From NCBI GenBank assembly GCA_037903475.1, contig JBAJFG010000590.1:434001-498000 (forward strand): a DNA stretch of 64,000 bases, given 5' to 3'. The position numbers and the translations under genes are program-made. The DNA is from Ancylostoma caninum (Eukaryota; Nematoda; Chromadorea; Rhabditida; Ancylostomatidae). The notes below the pieces were generated by a model that was not told the origin of the DNA, did no database searches, and was given only the letters and a program-made list of their open reading frames with translations. How positions within the stretch are numbered: the first letter of the stretch is position 1; each line of letters starts with the position of its first letter. Positions 23,536 to 34,145 of the stretch are shown here, piece by piece.

Positions 23536-24013
23536 ATGTCTTCTCATCGTGTCAGACTTTTTCAGAATGAGCAAGGTGTTGCTGTACCGATTTTTGTGAA
23601 AACTACCGATAAGGTGGAAGCGATCTATACGGAAGCGGCTACTACACGTTTGATTCACCGTGGTTCGCTCAAAGGGAAAGCCTTCTTCCACAAAGGTACT
23701 GTTCTTTATCCGCTATTCATTTGTATTAAAGGTATCCATACCATCTACAGTTGACGAATTAACTAATTAATTAATTCCAGATCAACGCTTGAAATCAACT
23801 GATGTTATAGGAGACGTAGGCATTCAACACCATGACAGCGTTCGTTTGAAGGTGAGAGCTGAGCAGATTTTCAGACAACATTTTCGCTAAGTGCATTGTA
23901 TCTGTGATTGTTTGAGCATAAGTTGATTCTCTGCCCAAATCCAGAGTAGTTTGACACCCAGGGAGCACCAATTTAAGAAGCCGTACATGAGTCAATCAAC
24001 ATACTTGGAATGA
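23536..24013 (+). CDS. candidate small protein with possible ubiquitin-like fold (three exons)
   Basis: Exons 23536-23695, 23781-23851 and 23945-24013 join with correct phases (donors AAAG|GTACTG and GAAG|GTGAGA; acceptors AATTCCAG and AATCCAG) into a 99-residue frame ending TGA 24011-24013. The ATG at 23536 follows a TATTTTTAG site 16 bases upstream that could take a spliced leader. A strong TTTTTCAG at 23565 is an alternative exon start in the same frame. The order IFVKT near residue 18 and RLKSTDVIGDVGIQHHDSVR near residue 58 parallels strands 1 and 5 of ubiquitin (IFVKT ... SDYNIQKESTLHL), but the middle fits poorly and there is no C-terminal GG. The fold assignment is inference; function unknown. 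Confidence 0.4.
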
Positions 24014-26566
24014 ACAATAGAATCCCCTCTTTCATTCAGAATGCTGTTTCAGCGACAAATTCTACTAGTTTTTCTCTAGCTAGAGATGAAAATATTCCGC
24101 AATGCGCTTTTTCTTTCCGTAGACCTGTACTGATGTATCATAAAAGATTCTGTAATAGCCGACGAAGGTTTACTCGGAATCTGTTTGTTTAAAGACAGAA
24201 ATGGAGGCTGTGTTGAGCAGTATCCTTGTTTCCTGAGGTGTGCCAGTAAGAGTGGCAAATCTAACGCACATGGCACTCACCACTTTGGAAAAATTCTGGT
24301 GGAGAGACAGGAAAAATGTTTTTTCTAGCATACTCACACCTGTGGTACGTATCTGCGGTAACTGTCCGATGGGAACGCGAGTTCTCGTTTTTTCCTACAC
24401 TTTCCCCGGAATTCACTTCATTTCTCTTCTTATTAGAACTATTGCATAACTCTCTTTGACAGAAGGTGCGGAGTTGATTTTGTTTTTCATCAGCAGATCC
24501 AAGCAATCAAATTATCTTGAATGGGATTTTCCTGGAAGAAAAATCCATTTCCAATTTTTTACACTCACGTTGTACCATTTTGGACCTTCCTTCCTTCACA
24601 AACTCTTGAAGCAGACATCTTTGGATTCAATAGGTTCAGCTAAGATAAGAAGTTAGTTTTGATTGTGAAGATGACAGCCTACATCAAAACAGGTACATGT
24701 TGTTACGGATCATTCCTTAAATAAATACGGCCGTCTTGAAACTTGCTTATTTTTGAAGTAGACATCGAATCTACTTTTCAATGATTTTCCAGTAAATGTG
24801 AAATTAGTTTGCAGTTTTTATTCGATTTTGCTGTATCCATCCATCGAAACTTGTTTATTTTATGAAGTTTGAAGCGAACACTGATTATTAAGCACGACGA
24901 AATCCATAGTTTCATAAATGTGGACTGCGTTGCTCCTGTGCAAATTGTTTTTCTACCTCAGGATTCCTACAGGAACGAACATTGGCCTGTACAACACCCT
25001 GCTAGTTCTTTTTTTTGCAACACCCAGCTAGGTTTCATTTCTTTAAAAAAATCGTACAGTGCTAGCAAAGAATGTCCACTGATACGTGCCAGAATTGCGT
25101 GGCTGTTTCCTAACGTTGTATGCATAACAAGTTTTTCCTCGAGAAACTGGTTTATTTTGGTGTTTGGATTGTCTCTTATGAAATAACGTTTTTTCTGCTC
25201 GTAGAAATCTTTAATATAAAGCGAGCCCAAGAAAGAAAGGCCTCGTCATGCAGGGCAAGAGGTCAACTGTGAAGGCGTTTCAAGGAATTTATTCGTTGTG
25301 TGCCTTGACGCATCGATAACTAGCAAGGAGAATGAGATGTTCACGACTGGATGCGTTCTGAGATTGGTTTTCATCAGAAGCATTTCTTTCAGTAGACGTT
25401 ATTTCTACTAGTAGCACTTTTGGTTGTTAAAATTACAATGTAATTTTGCTGAGATTGTGGGAATACGAGGCTCTGACAAGTCATGGAATTTTTGATCTAT
25501 TTTCTTGTGTTCTGAACCTTCAATTTATAAAAGGCCTACCCCAGTGCTATAAGTATCAATTTCAAGGCTTCGTAGTAGCTGTGGATGGACGAACAACTTC
25601 TTGCAGTTCAATCATTCCGAATTATTATATTTCACAACTCGTTACTTTGCCCTGAGTTTGAGTTTTTGTTCCTATTGTCTTCAAATTTCCGAAAAATGTA
25701 TTGAAATTCAAACGATAGTGGGTATCAGTTACTCTACCGTTCTTCTGGGAGGAGATCTACTGCTATAGAATTCTGGCTGTGAGGTTGAGAAGGGATTTGA
25801 TGGATGATGGATCCAAGTTGTCTTCCTGAAAAAGACCTATATGAATTTGCCTATAGGGTTCACTCTGAAATCAGTAACATTCTTATGACACAACAGAAGA
25901 AATATGACGTACGCACTAAGTATTGCGTGTAATCTCGTGCTCCAGGGTAAAATATAATTCAATAGCAAACTTTATTTGGAACCATTTATTATAAATCTTC
26001 AAATATCCATGTGCAGAACGGCAGGTACTTATGTTGCAATCCAATACAGATATGAGCTAGGAGTATGAGCTTAAAAATAGAGCATCTGTGAGTTAAGTAA
26101 TTTTGAAAACGTGGTCCTAAATTGCAATTTTGATGTTGTCTTTTCTCTCCTTTTATCTGGTTCGATGCGTGTTCTTCGTGGTAGTACATTCTGTTGGTGG
26201 ACAAAACCGATAAATGTCATTTAACTTCTATTTTTTTAAAACCGACAAAACCTATTCATAATAGCTTTTCATGAGAGTATTTTTTCCTCGATAGTGGTTC
26301 CCATCTACTGTATGTGTTATGCATCGCTACTGTTTTGTTAATGCATAAGACTTAAATTTCTCTCATACACAAAGTACGAAATGAAAAGTTGGAGTGACAA
26401 AAAATCTAGAGAAAGATATCTACGTAAGTTCCAAACGGCGGCTTCGTCGTGAAGAAAAGGCTGGCTCTCAACAGCGTCTTACCTTACTCGAACTTAGCTT
26501 TAAAATTAAGAAGCTTAACTTATTTGCTCATTTGAAAAAAAAGCGCTAAAGGTTTCCACTCTTCAG
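24014..26566. other. intergenic or intronic, nothing recognised
   Basis: Frames at 24869-25186 (+) and 24967-25230 (-) overlap and lack motifs. No repeat shared with other parts of the window was found. Confidence 0.4.
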
Positions 26567-26650
26567 ATGCTCGAGCCATATCGTCAAAGCAGTATGCATG
26601 CCGAGGAAATCCTCGCATTAATGAATGATAAAGATCCTGGAGAAGCCTGA
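26567..26650 (+). CDS. possible terminal exon of an unrecognised gene
   Basis: After a CCACTCTTCAG acceptor, a 27-codon frame ends at TGA 26648-26650 and reads MLEPYRQSSMHAEEILALMN followed by DKDPGEA. The composition is that of a charged amphipathic helix. A GTAAGT donor at about 26433 lies upstream, but its open frame does not have matching phase, so the previous exon is unknown. Confidence 0.25.
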   Translation: MLEPYRQSSMHAEEILALMNDKDPGEA

Positions 26651-27580
26651 AAAGTATGTGCACATCACGCTTGTACAGTTCTTTAGCCTTTTCATGTCAT
26701 GGGTCCTTTTTGGTTGTATGCACTTCAGTCATATGTTTTTCACGCAACACACATGCATTTGTAAGAAACCATCCTTTTCATTGGTCACTTTACTATGCAA
26801 CTAAATAAGTATGTAATTCGATTTTTATTCTGCTTCCTTGTTTTTGTGAATATCCACTTGTTGTACAAAATTATGGTGTTATTTGTACCTATAGCAAATT
26901 CCACTGTATAAAGCTTACCATCCGTTATAATTTTTAGAGATGGACATCGTTATTTCATTTCATCAGCATTAGGAAAACAATATTATTTTAGAAATATAAG
27001 GCGCTGGATACACGCACAAAATTCATAACTTTCGCTGATTACTTGCCGCTAATTCCGAATTTTTGCCTTTCTTGCTTTGTATTCATCCGGCATGGTCATT
27101 AACGACTTGGCAGGGGTTAATTCCAACATAATGGTTTCATGTGTTCCAATGAGTGGAGGAAGTTTTTCAAGCTGAGGTGCACAATGTGCAAGTTCAGCTT
27201 GAAACACTCCTTAAAAGACTCCCATACATCCTATGTCTTATCCACGACTGGGTTCATTCGTCCTGACGATGAACAAGAGAACTGCTTGGAAAAACTATAG
27301 CACATAAGAAACTCAAACTGAATCAGAATGAAATGGTAATCATTACCCTCGGCTGGATCCTCCAAGCGAAAGAGAGTGGTGGATGTGAGGCTTGGAAAAT
27401 TAAGAGATCGCGTGTTGTGGTGTTGTGAGATGGGAGGTGGTTTCTTCCTCTTACTAAGGGTGGCGGGTGTCAGCCGCTACTCATCCTTTATCGATTTCAA
27501 CATCGGAAGAAGTTTCAGGCGACGCTCATCACAGTGAGATACAGATTCAGTAATAAATGGGCTGGAAAAGCCGCTAATGA
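26651..27580. other. intergenic, nothing recognised
   Basis: No supported coding sequence or repeat. Confidence 0.45.
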
Positions 27581-28950
27581 GTGTATTTATTCATTTATTT
27601 GTACGTGGGAATACCACACTGAATGACAAATCATAGTAAAAATAAAAGCATGAACATAATGCGAAAAACTCTTGAATCTACAATAAACAAATCTGTAGAG
27701 AAACGGATACTGTTCAAGAAGGTTCAGGAATGACAAACTAACAAGCTGCTTCTTTTTAGAAACTTGTCTACGAGTCTCTTGTACTGCGATAGGGAACTCG
27801 GTAGGATGCATCTCTTAGTAAATTTCAGAAAAAACAGATGCTGCCCCTTGTGTAAATAAATTACCGTAAAGAGCTTTTCGCTATAGAATATGTAATCTCA
27901 AATGGGTCACCTCTAGTGAAAGAGGAGGATAATGCATAAAACTTATCTATGGGGAGATGAACTTTCTAACGCAGATAATTTTGTAGACCATGACAAGGTC
28001 ATATTTCATTCTTCGTGAAGCAAGCGAAGGGATTTTGAATATGCGGTTACGTACAGAAGCCGCAGGGATGTTGGTGTAGTCATACCCATGTAGCCTTATC
28101 CAAAGTTTCCTAGTTTACAGCTTCCATTCTCGAAATTGAATTTCGGACTGAAAACTGTAACTCCATACTCAAGAATTGGCCGCACATAAGATTTATGAGC
28201 TTGTAAAAGATTGGTAGGTGACTTTGTACACAAGGATTTGGGAATGTTATGCACAATTTTATCCGCCTTTGTTGCGATAATATTGCAATGGTCATCAAAC
28301 ATCAGTTTCGTAATAAAAGTGAAACCCAAGTCGGGAATGGTGTCAGTGTTGTCTAGTTGACTCTCTCCACGGTAATAAATGTTTCTTGCTCCTGGCCGAC
28401 CAAGATGGAGCAGTTTCGTTTCAGGGCTCGATAAGGAGAGCTTCCATGTGTCTGACCAGTCAGCAATTGCTGTAATTGCTAATTGGAGGGCAATATGATC
28501 GTCATTACTGTGGATATTTTTATATATTTCTACGTCATCAGCAAACATTTTGCAAGGGACATTGTACTGATTGACTAAACTAGGAGTCTTACTAGTATAT
28601 ATGATAAAACGTACAGGCGACAAAACGCCACACTGTGGTACACCACTCGTCACCGAGCATGTTTGAGAAGAAGATTCATTGATTCTAACCTAAAATGACC
28701 TCCCAGAGATGGAATTTTTAATCCAGCTTGTTATTCTTGGGTGTAGGCCAAACTTTTCAAGCTTGAATATGGGCTCATTGAAAGGCACCTTATCAAAAGC
28801 TTTGGCAAAACCAAAGTGAACGACGTCAACGTTGATTCCTTGGTCAAGTGCCTTTGTCCAATCTTCTAGAGCCGAAAGCATCAGAGTTTCTGTAGATCTA
28901 CCAGCTCTGAACCCTAATTGTTCATATTCTTTCTCGAAAAGTTCGTGGTG
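27581..28950 (-). mobile_element. CR1-like non-LTR retroelement, reverse transcriptase and 3' end
   Basis: The minus-strand reverse transcriptase remnant is followed by C-terminal fragments (SLASRRMKYDLVMVYKII near 27990; RRQVSKKKQLVSLSFLNLLE near 27750) and ends in an AAATAAATGAATAAATAC tail at about 27581-27602. The 5' border at about 28950 is a truncation or a break. Confidence 0.85.
28096..28950 (-). pseudogene. CR1-like reverse transcriptase with one in-frame stop
   Basis: The single frame reads QLGFRAGRSTETLML (the QHGF.KGRS motif), DVVHFGFAKAFDKVP (catalytic block A, first Asp altered), a TAG at 28690-28692, SGVPQCGVLSPVRF (block B), the KMFADDVEIYK box (FADD 28534-28545, catalytic Asp pair intact) and AHKSYVRPILEYG. 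These blocks in order define a CR1/jockey-type reverse transcriptase. It is disabled by the stop, by frame loss after 28096, and by lack of its N-terminus. Confidence 0.85.
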
Positions 28951-30847
28951 CCTGTTGCGACAGCTACAACAACGAGCTACACTTCCAACACATTAGGCGC
29001 CAGCCATAAATGTGACCGTTGCCAGAGTGCTTCGCAAATGCTGAAGAACAAGTGAAAAATGAACACGAAATAACGAAGCGTAGTTTTACACAAAACTAAG
29101 ACGTAGTGTCGTCTAAGCTCCATTTAAGATGGAGAGGTGACGAGGTGTAATGGTGGCCGATGACGATGGCGGCCACCCATCTGGAATGCAGCCTATATGG
29201 GGCTATCAAATGATCTAAACAGAATCCGCGTCTCGACGATGTTCTTAGAGGTAATGAGGTGTAATGTGCTCCTTCCTAAGCAAGCTCCATACGAGAATTT
29301 TCCTACAATTCGTGCTCTTGACGAAGCATTCAGTTACACATTTTAAATTTCGAGTTCTGCATTATTTTCTTGTTTCAATAGGATAGACTCTTCGTAAAAG
29401 TTTGTCATCTTCCCTTTCCACCCGGCTTTGACCAGTATGGAGAGCGCGACAATAGCAGTCACAGGAAATTGTTGAGCTAGAATATTCCCATTTCATATCA
29501 TCACTTCTCCATCACACATATCATCACTTCTCCATCAGGAAGATATAAAGCTTTCTTGCACCAAATGCGGAGAAACCGGAAGAAAAACTGAAGTTTCTTC
29601 CTGCTGTTCCAACCTACTCTGTATCCGTAACCAACAACAAAAAGGGAGCCGGTAGCTTCCAAACACATATCCAAACTTGCTTTCAATTGTTCATCCTTGA
29701 GCAGAGGTGTGTGGAGAATTCTCTCGTGTAAAATCATCGCTGTGTTAAATATGTGACGACCGCTGTACGTGTGATATGCACTAATGCTTTTGCGACAGCC
29801 AAATCCACAGGTTTAGATTTGAGTGGACACAATCAATTTGAGAATCCATAACTCTTAACAAATAAGTTAGGAAAAAAGCACCACGTTCCGGCATTTTTAC
29901 GATATAATAGCTGCAGAGTTAACGGGATTTACGATTCGGATTTCAAACAAATCATCCACTCAACTTTATGTTTCAGAGGGGCTATAAATAGATCATAAAT
30001 CAAAACATACCCCACTCTACCCTTTATAAGCAGAATTTGGGAATATTACTCTATCCGCACATTGCAGTGATGTCTACGCTTGCTTGTTTCTCGTGATAAG
30101 CTATTCAAACCCAAGTTTCCCTCGGCATCCACTTGAAACAACGTCAATTTATTCGAGAGAAGCATTGGTGTACTTGCAGGTTTTCCATCCCCTTTCCAGG
30201 GTAGTGAACTCATCCATCAATAATCTGCCGAATTGCACAGAATATTGTGGAGAAAAATGTTGTCCAGAGGACGTAAGAACTCCACTGTCGTCAGACTTCT
30301 TGAAGAAATGAGAAAACTCTTACTGCAGATTCCAGCTACTTATAGGGCAATTCATACCAGGTAGGTGCTTTTGACGCGCGTGCGTCTAGAGGGTACAGCC
30401 AAACGCATCGCTGACGCAGTTCAGACGCACGCGTTTACGGCCTCGCGGCGAGCACTCGTTTTGTTAATGAAGATGCACATGCCGTGTTGACCGGTCCTTC
30501 GCAAACCCAAATATAAACTGCTTTTATTTCGCTTTACTTCTGCTTAATATTGTAAGCTTTAATGAGTTGAACAAGGACTACAACAGCCTTGAAGAAACTT
30601 TATATGCAGAGTAAGTTAAAATTACTCAAGTATTTTCTGCAAAATGTCCTGAAACAATGTTAACATTGTCCAAACGCTAAAAACTGGAGCATAACTGAGG
30701 GAAGGAAGAACTTATTATTATCTCAACCACAGTTCATATGTACTGTAAAATGTGTTCATTCATCTATCTCCGTATATTCCTTCCAAAAGGGCAGTTTATG
30801 CCAGTTGGAAGCACGCATTCATCCAGAGACCTCCCCAAAAAAAGGTG
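28951..30847. other. intergenic between two CR1-like segments
   Basis: No gene was recognised. A duplicated ATATCATCACTTCTCCATCA lies at 29497-29542. An imperfect GC-rich hairpin (GACGCGCGTGCGTC with AGACGCACGCGTTT) lies at 30377-30434. This block may be an insertion that separated one CR1-like element. Confidence 0.4.
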
Positions 30848-32150
30848 TTAGGTCAGATTTGCCCTAAAACAACTTAAAGGGACGAAGCGCCTGACGAGAT
30901 CAACCAAAATATTTGTAAACCTCTCATAGACGTCATCAATTAGACTCATAAGCGTCGAAAGTACGAAACCAATCAATACGTGCAAGTTCGTCGGCAATCG
31001 ATTTACGATGGTCACGGGCGAGATCATATTGTGGAATAATTCTACCAAAACTGAGCGAATGTTCAAGTGTAAAAAATACGATTCTATGATCGGAACAGCC
31101 TAGTGGGAATAAAGAACATACATTGTCGTGACAATCACGACCATCAATAAAGCCATCTCAAATCTGGCGCCGCACGATGCCTGAGTATTATACGTTGCCT
31201 GAGTGTTCGATCTGCTGCCATGTTTGGGCCGGAAGAGGACCGGAGGTGTTCGACACTGCCGTCGTCCCTACTGATCCGTCATACCTTCCGTCAACTCGGC
31301 CTGTATGCCTTGGCTCTCTTTTACGCATGATTGCTTTCTTGTTCATGAACCATTGGACACCTTGTGTCGGAAGGACCACGGTGCAATACATTAGAAATAA
31401 GGTCTCTAGGACCCAGTGTTACATCCAAGACAGTGTTACCACAAGTAGGGAAACCCACAAATTGCTCTAGAGACAAAGACGAGAAGAGGTTTGAAAATTG
31501 CTACGCGCGGGCATTCTTAGATCCTCGTTTTCCAACCAATATCTAAATTTAAGTCTCCCAGAATATACACTTGAGTAGGGACGGAATTCAAATCAGAGAG
31601 GAGCTCCAAAAGATGTGTATCATTATTCGCATTATAATTTGGTGGACGGTAGACAAGCTGGACTCAAAATGGTTGAGGTTTATTTTCAAACTTGGAACGT
31701 CAGCAACAAGGTTTAGTGCATTAAACTCAACCCTCTTTACCTCAAACTTCGAAAGCACTATATAAGGCGTTTTTTACAGAGTAAACATCGGTGCAATTGC
31801 GGACCTAGTACAAAGGCTACGTGCGAATTGCTGGAACCTCCGCTCTCACGTATTCTTTCGACTGAGAATTTGATCTATTGGAATGGATCAGATCGCGGGC
31901 GATGTTTACTCCAAGGTGAAAGCCCTGTAGCATACACACCGCCACCTCTTCTTTTTGATCTGTCTTCTCGAAAAACATTGTAAGGCAAGTCGATAACAAT
32001 CTTGGAGTCTGCGATATTACTATTGAGCCACGTCTCGGTCAAAAAGATAACATGCGTTGTAAGCATGGATAAAACATATTGAAGGTTAGAAATCTTGTTC
32101 GTAATACTACGGGCATTAAGCAACAAAGAGGTAAAATTCTTTATACCGGG
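30848..32150 (-). pseudogene. CR1-like apurinic-type endonuclease domain, frameshifted
   Basis: The minus strand shows the ordered endonuclease motifs of non-LTR elements: LLNARSITNK start (32126 downward), TETWL (32025-32039, the catalytic Glu), RRGGGV, GDLNLDIGW (about 31540-31559, catalytic D..N), FVGFPTCGN..LDVTLGPRDL and SDHRIVFF (about 31083, the catalytic SDH). The linker DDVYERFTNIL follows at about 30930. Several frameshifts and stops break it. The reverse transcriptase of the same type lies 1.9 kb further along the same strand (27581-28950), so both may come from one element. Confidence 0.85.
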
Positions 32151-33870
32151 CGCGTTCAGGCGTTTTTTTTTACCCGTAGAACTACGAATGGCTGGGATAT
32201 AGCTGATTCTTACAACCTTATTGTTTTAAACAACAAAGACACATTTGCCACTATGATGTAATCTGTTTAACTCACGCGCTTCAGCTTTAAGTTGCTGATC
32301 TTTCTTCCTTTCCTCGGCTGACATAGATCTTTCGATGCATACATCCTTTAATTAGCAAGAGTCCGCAGATTTTTGGCCATCTTCGACACATCAAACTAAG
32401 CTCTATGACAGGGGAAGACACATTTGACTGGCCTATTACCGATTGGCCTATCTAATCGATAAACCTCGACTGGGCGCAGGTCTATGTCAGGTGCGTCCAT
32501 TTCTCCCAAATTGAGGAGGAATGTTTGAATTTGCTGACAGCGCCTTAATTTGTTCTTTTTAAACGAATTTTCCCCGAAATGAGTTGGATCACCACTCGCC
32601 CCATCCCCTCTCTCCAGCACCATTCCTTCCACCATCTATCAAGAAGGAAGTCTGGACAAAAATGCCTGATCGTATCATTCTAATGCGATGATTATCGCAT
32701 TATATCGCATCACGAACTGTTGGAAATCAAGGCTCGCAGTAAAGCGTTGGCGGTGAGATGAACTCCAAAACTACCACCAGGCTTTAGGAGATGATTGTAT
32801 ATATGTCAGCTCACATCCATAGGGTATAGGATAGCAGATCATTACCAGCCACGTCACTGCTAGGGCACGCATGTGGCAACAGAGGAGCTCATCGCCCTTC
32901 TGGGAGTTAGTCGCCCTCTCATGCTGTGAAAATAGTGGGAGAGGTGAGTAGACGCAGAATTAGCTACCCCGAGCGTCTCACTCTGCTTCCACTAGCTTGA
33001 ACAGACTACGTAACAGAATAGCTAACATTTAGAATAACTGACATTTCATGAAAAAAAAACTCGCTTTCCACTCATATTGATTCGTTGGTGTCTATTTCCG
33101 AGAGTGAATGAATAGTCGCTGTTTCTTAAAACGCCATCTCATGTCATTTGGATGCTGTAGTATCAACAGATCTTGAAGCGCTGGTTCCACTAATACAGGT
33201 TAAATGCTAAGAAATGGCCATCCGATTGTTTTTATGCTAGATTGTGGTTCGTTTTCACCGCATGTAGTGAACACTTGGAACACAACACCACCCAGCAACT
33301 ACAGGTCGTTTCTGATGAGGCATCAGTCCCTCCCACGGTCCGTGAAGAAACCGCTCAAAAAAAAACATGGTCCCCAGTGGTGTTGGGTCATGTACGTATG
33401 TCATTGTTCTTGGCAGCTCGCAGAGAATCTATTTTTGCACAAATATTGAAAACGACTCGTGGAATGAGTCACTTCTTTGAATGACTAGAAATTCGATCAA
33501 AAACTTTACGAAGCACAGTTGGCACTCCTTCATGGTAAATTCGTAGCCCGAATCTAGGGAAAAAATCAAACGCTTTGACCCAACATTTAACACTGTAATC
33601 TTATCCAGTGGCTGTTTCATTCGCATCTCTGTTATATGTTACGTCCACGAAGCCACCGAAGCTAAGCAGCCAGCAAAAGCTCTCTACTAACTACTTTTAG
33701 TAACGTTCTCACCAATATGCGTATGCTCTGCGACCAGAGGAGCGGAGAATTTGAATTTCAGAAGTCAGAAGTTGGAAGGCGGAGGAAATCAAATCTTACA
33801 TGTACATACATAATTGGTCTGATAGGTAGTCCCGTTCTGGGTTTTTCAGTTCAAGTCTACTCATAAATCG
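32151..33870. other. intergenic, nothing recognised
   Basis: No supported genes. A TCGCATTAT-type short repeat at about 32690-32710 is minor. Confidence 0.4.
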
Positions 33871-33877
33871 GTTAATC

Positions 33878-33959
33878 AACGAATTTTGCCTTTTCTTGCA
33901 AGTTCGGAGAAAGATTATCCGATGCTTCTTTCTCCGAACTTGCAAGAAATGGCAAAATT
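33878..33959. repeat. long hairpin, arms about 34 bp
   Basis: The left arm beginning GAATTTTGCC and ending GTTCGGAGAAAG pairs with the right arm CTTTCTCCGAAC...GGCAAAATTC, with one or two mismatches and a loop of about 14 bases (ATTATCCGATGCTT). Confidence 0.8.
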
Positions 33960-34145
33960 CGAATATTTGGATATTCGGACTTTCCGAAAAATTCGAAAGT
34001 TCGAATGTTCGAAAATTCGGCGGCCCCAGAAAACTTGAAAGTACGAACATTCGAAAATTCGATGGTTCGCAAAAATTTAAAATCCGCATATTCGAAAACT
34101 CGGAGGCTCCTAGAAATTCGAAAAGTCGCATATTCGAATATTTGT
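33957..34145. repeat. tandem repeat of about 42 bp rich in TTCGAA
   Basis: Units starting TTCGAAAATTCGG and variants begin at 34008, 34050, 34091 and 34133, with a less regular unit before them. They adjoin the hairpin at 33878-33959. The frames across it are by-products. Confidence 0.75.

Noticed and set aside
26380..26433. Exon ending at the GTAAGT donor (frame with KSWSDKKSRERY) joined to 26567-26650
   Set aside because: The donor phase does not match the open frame of the following exon and there is no acceptor before it.
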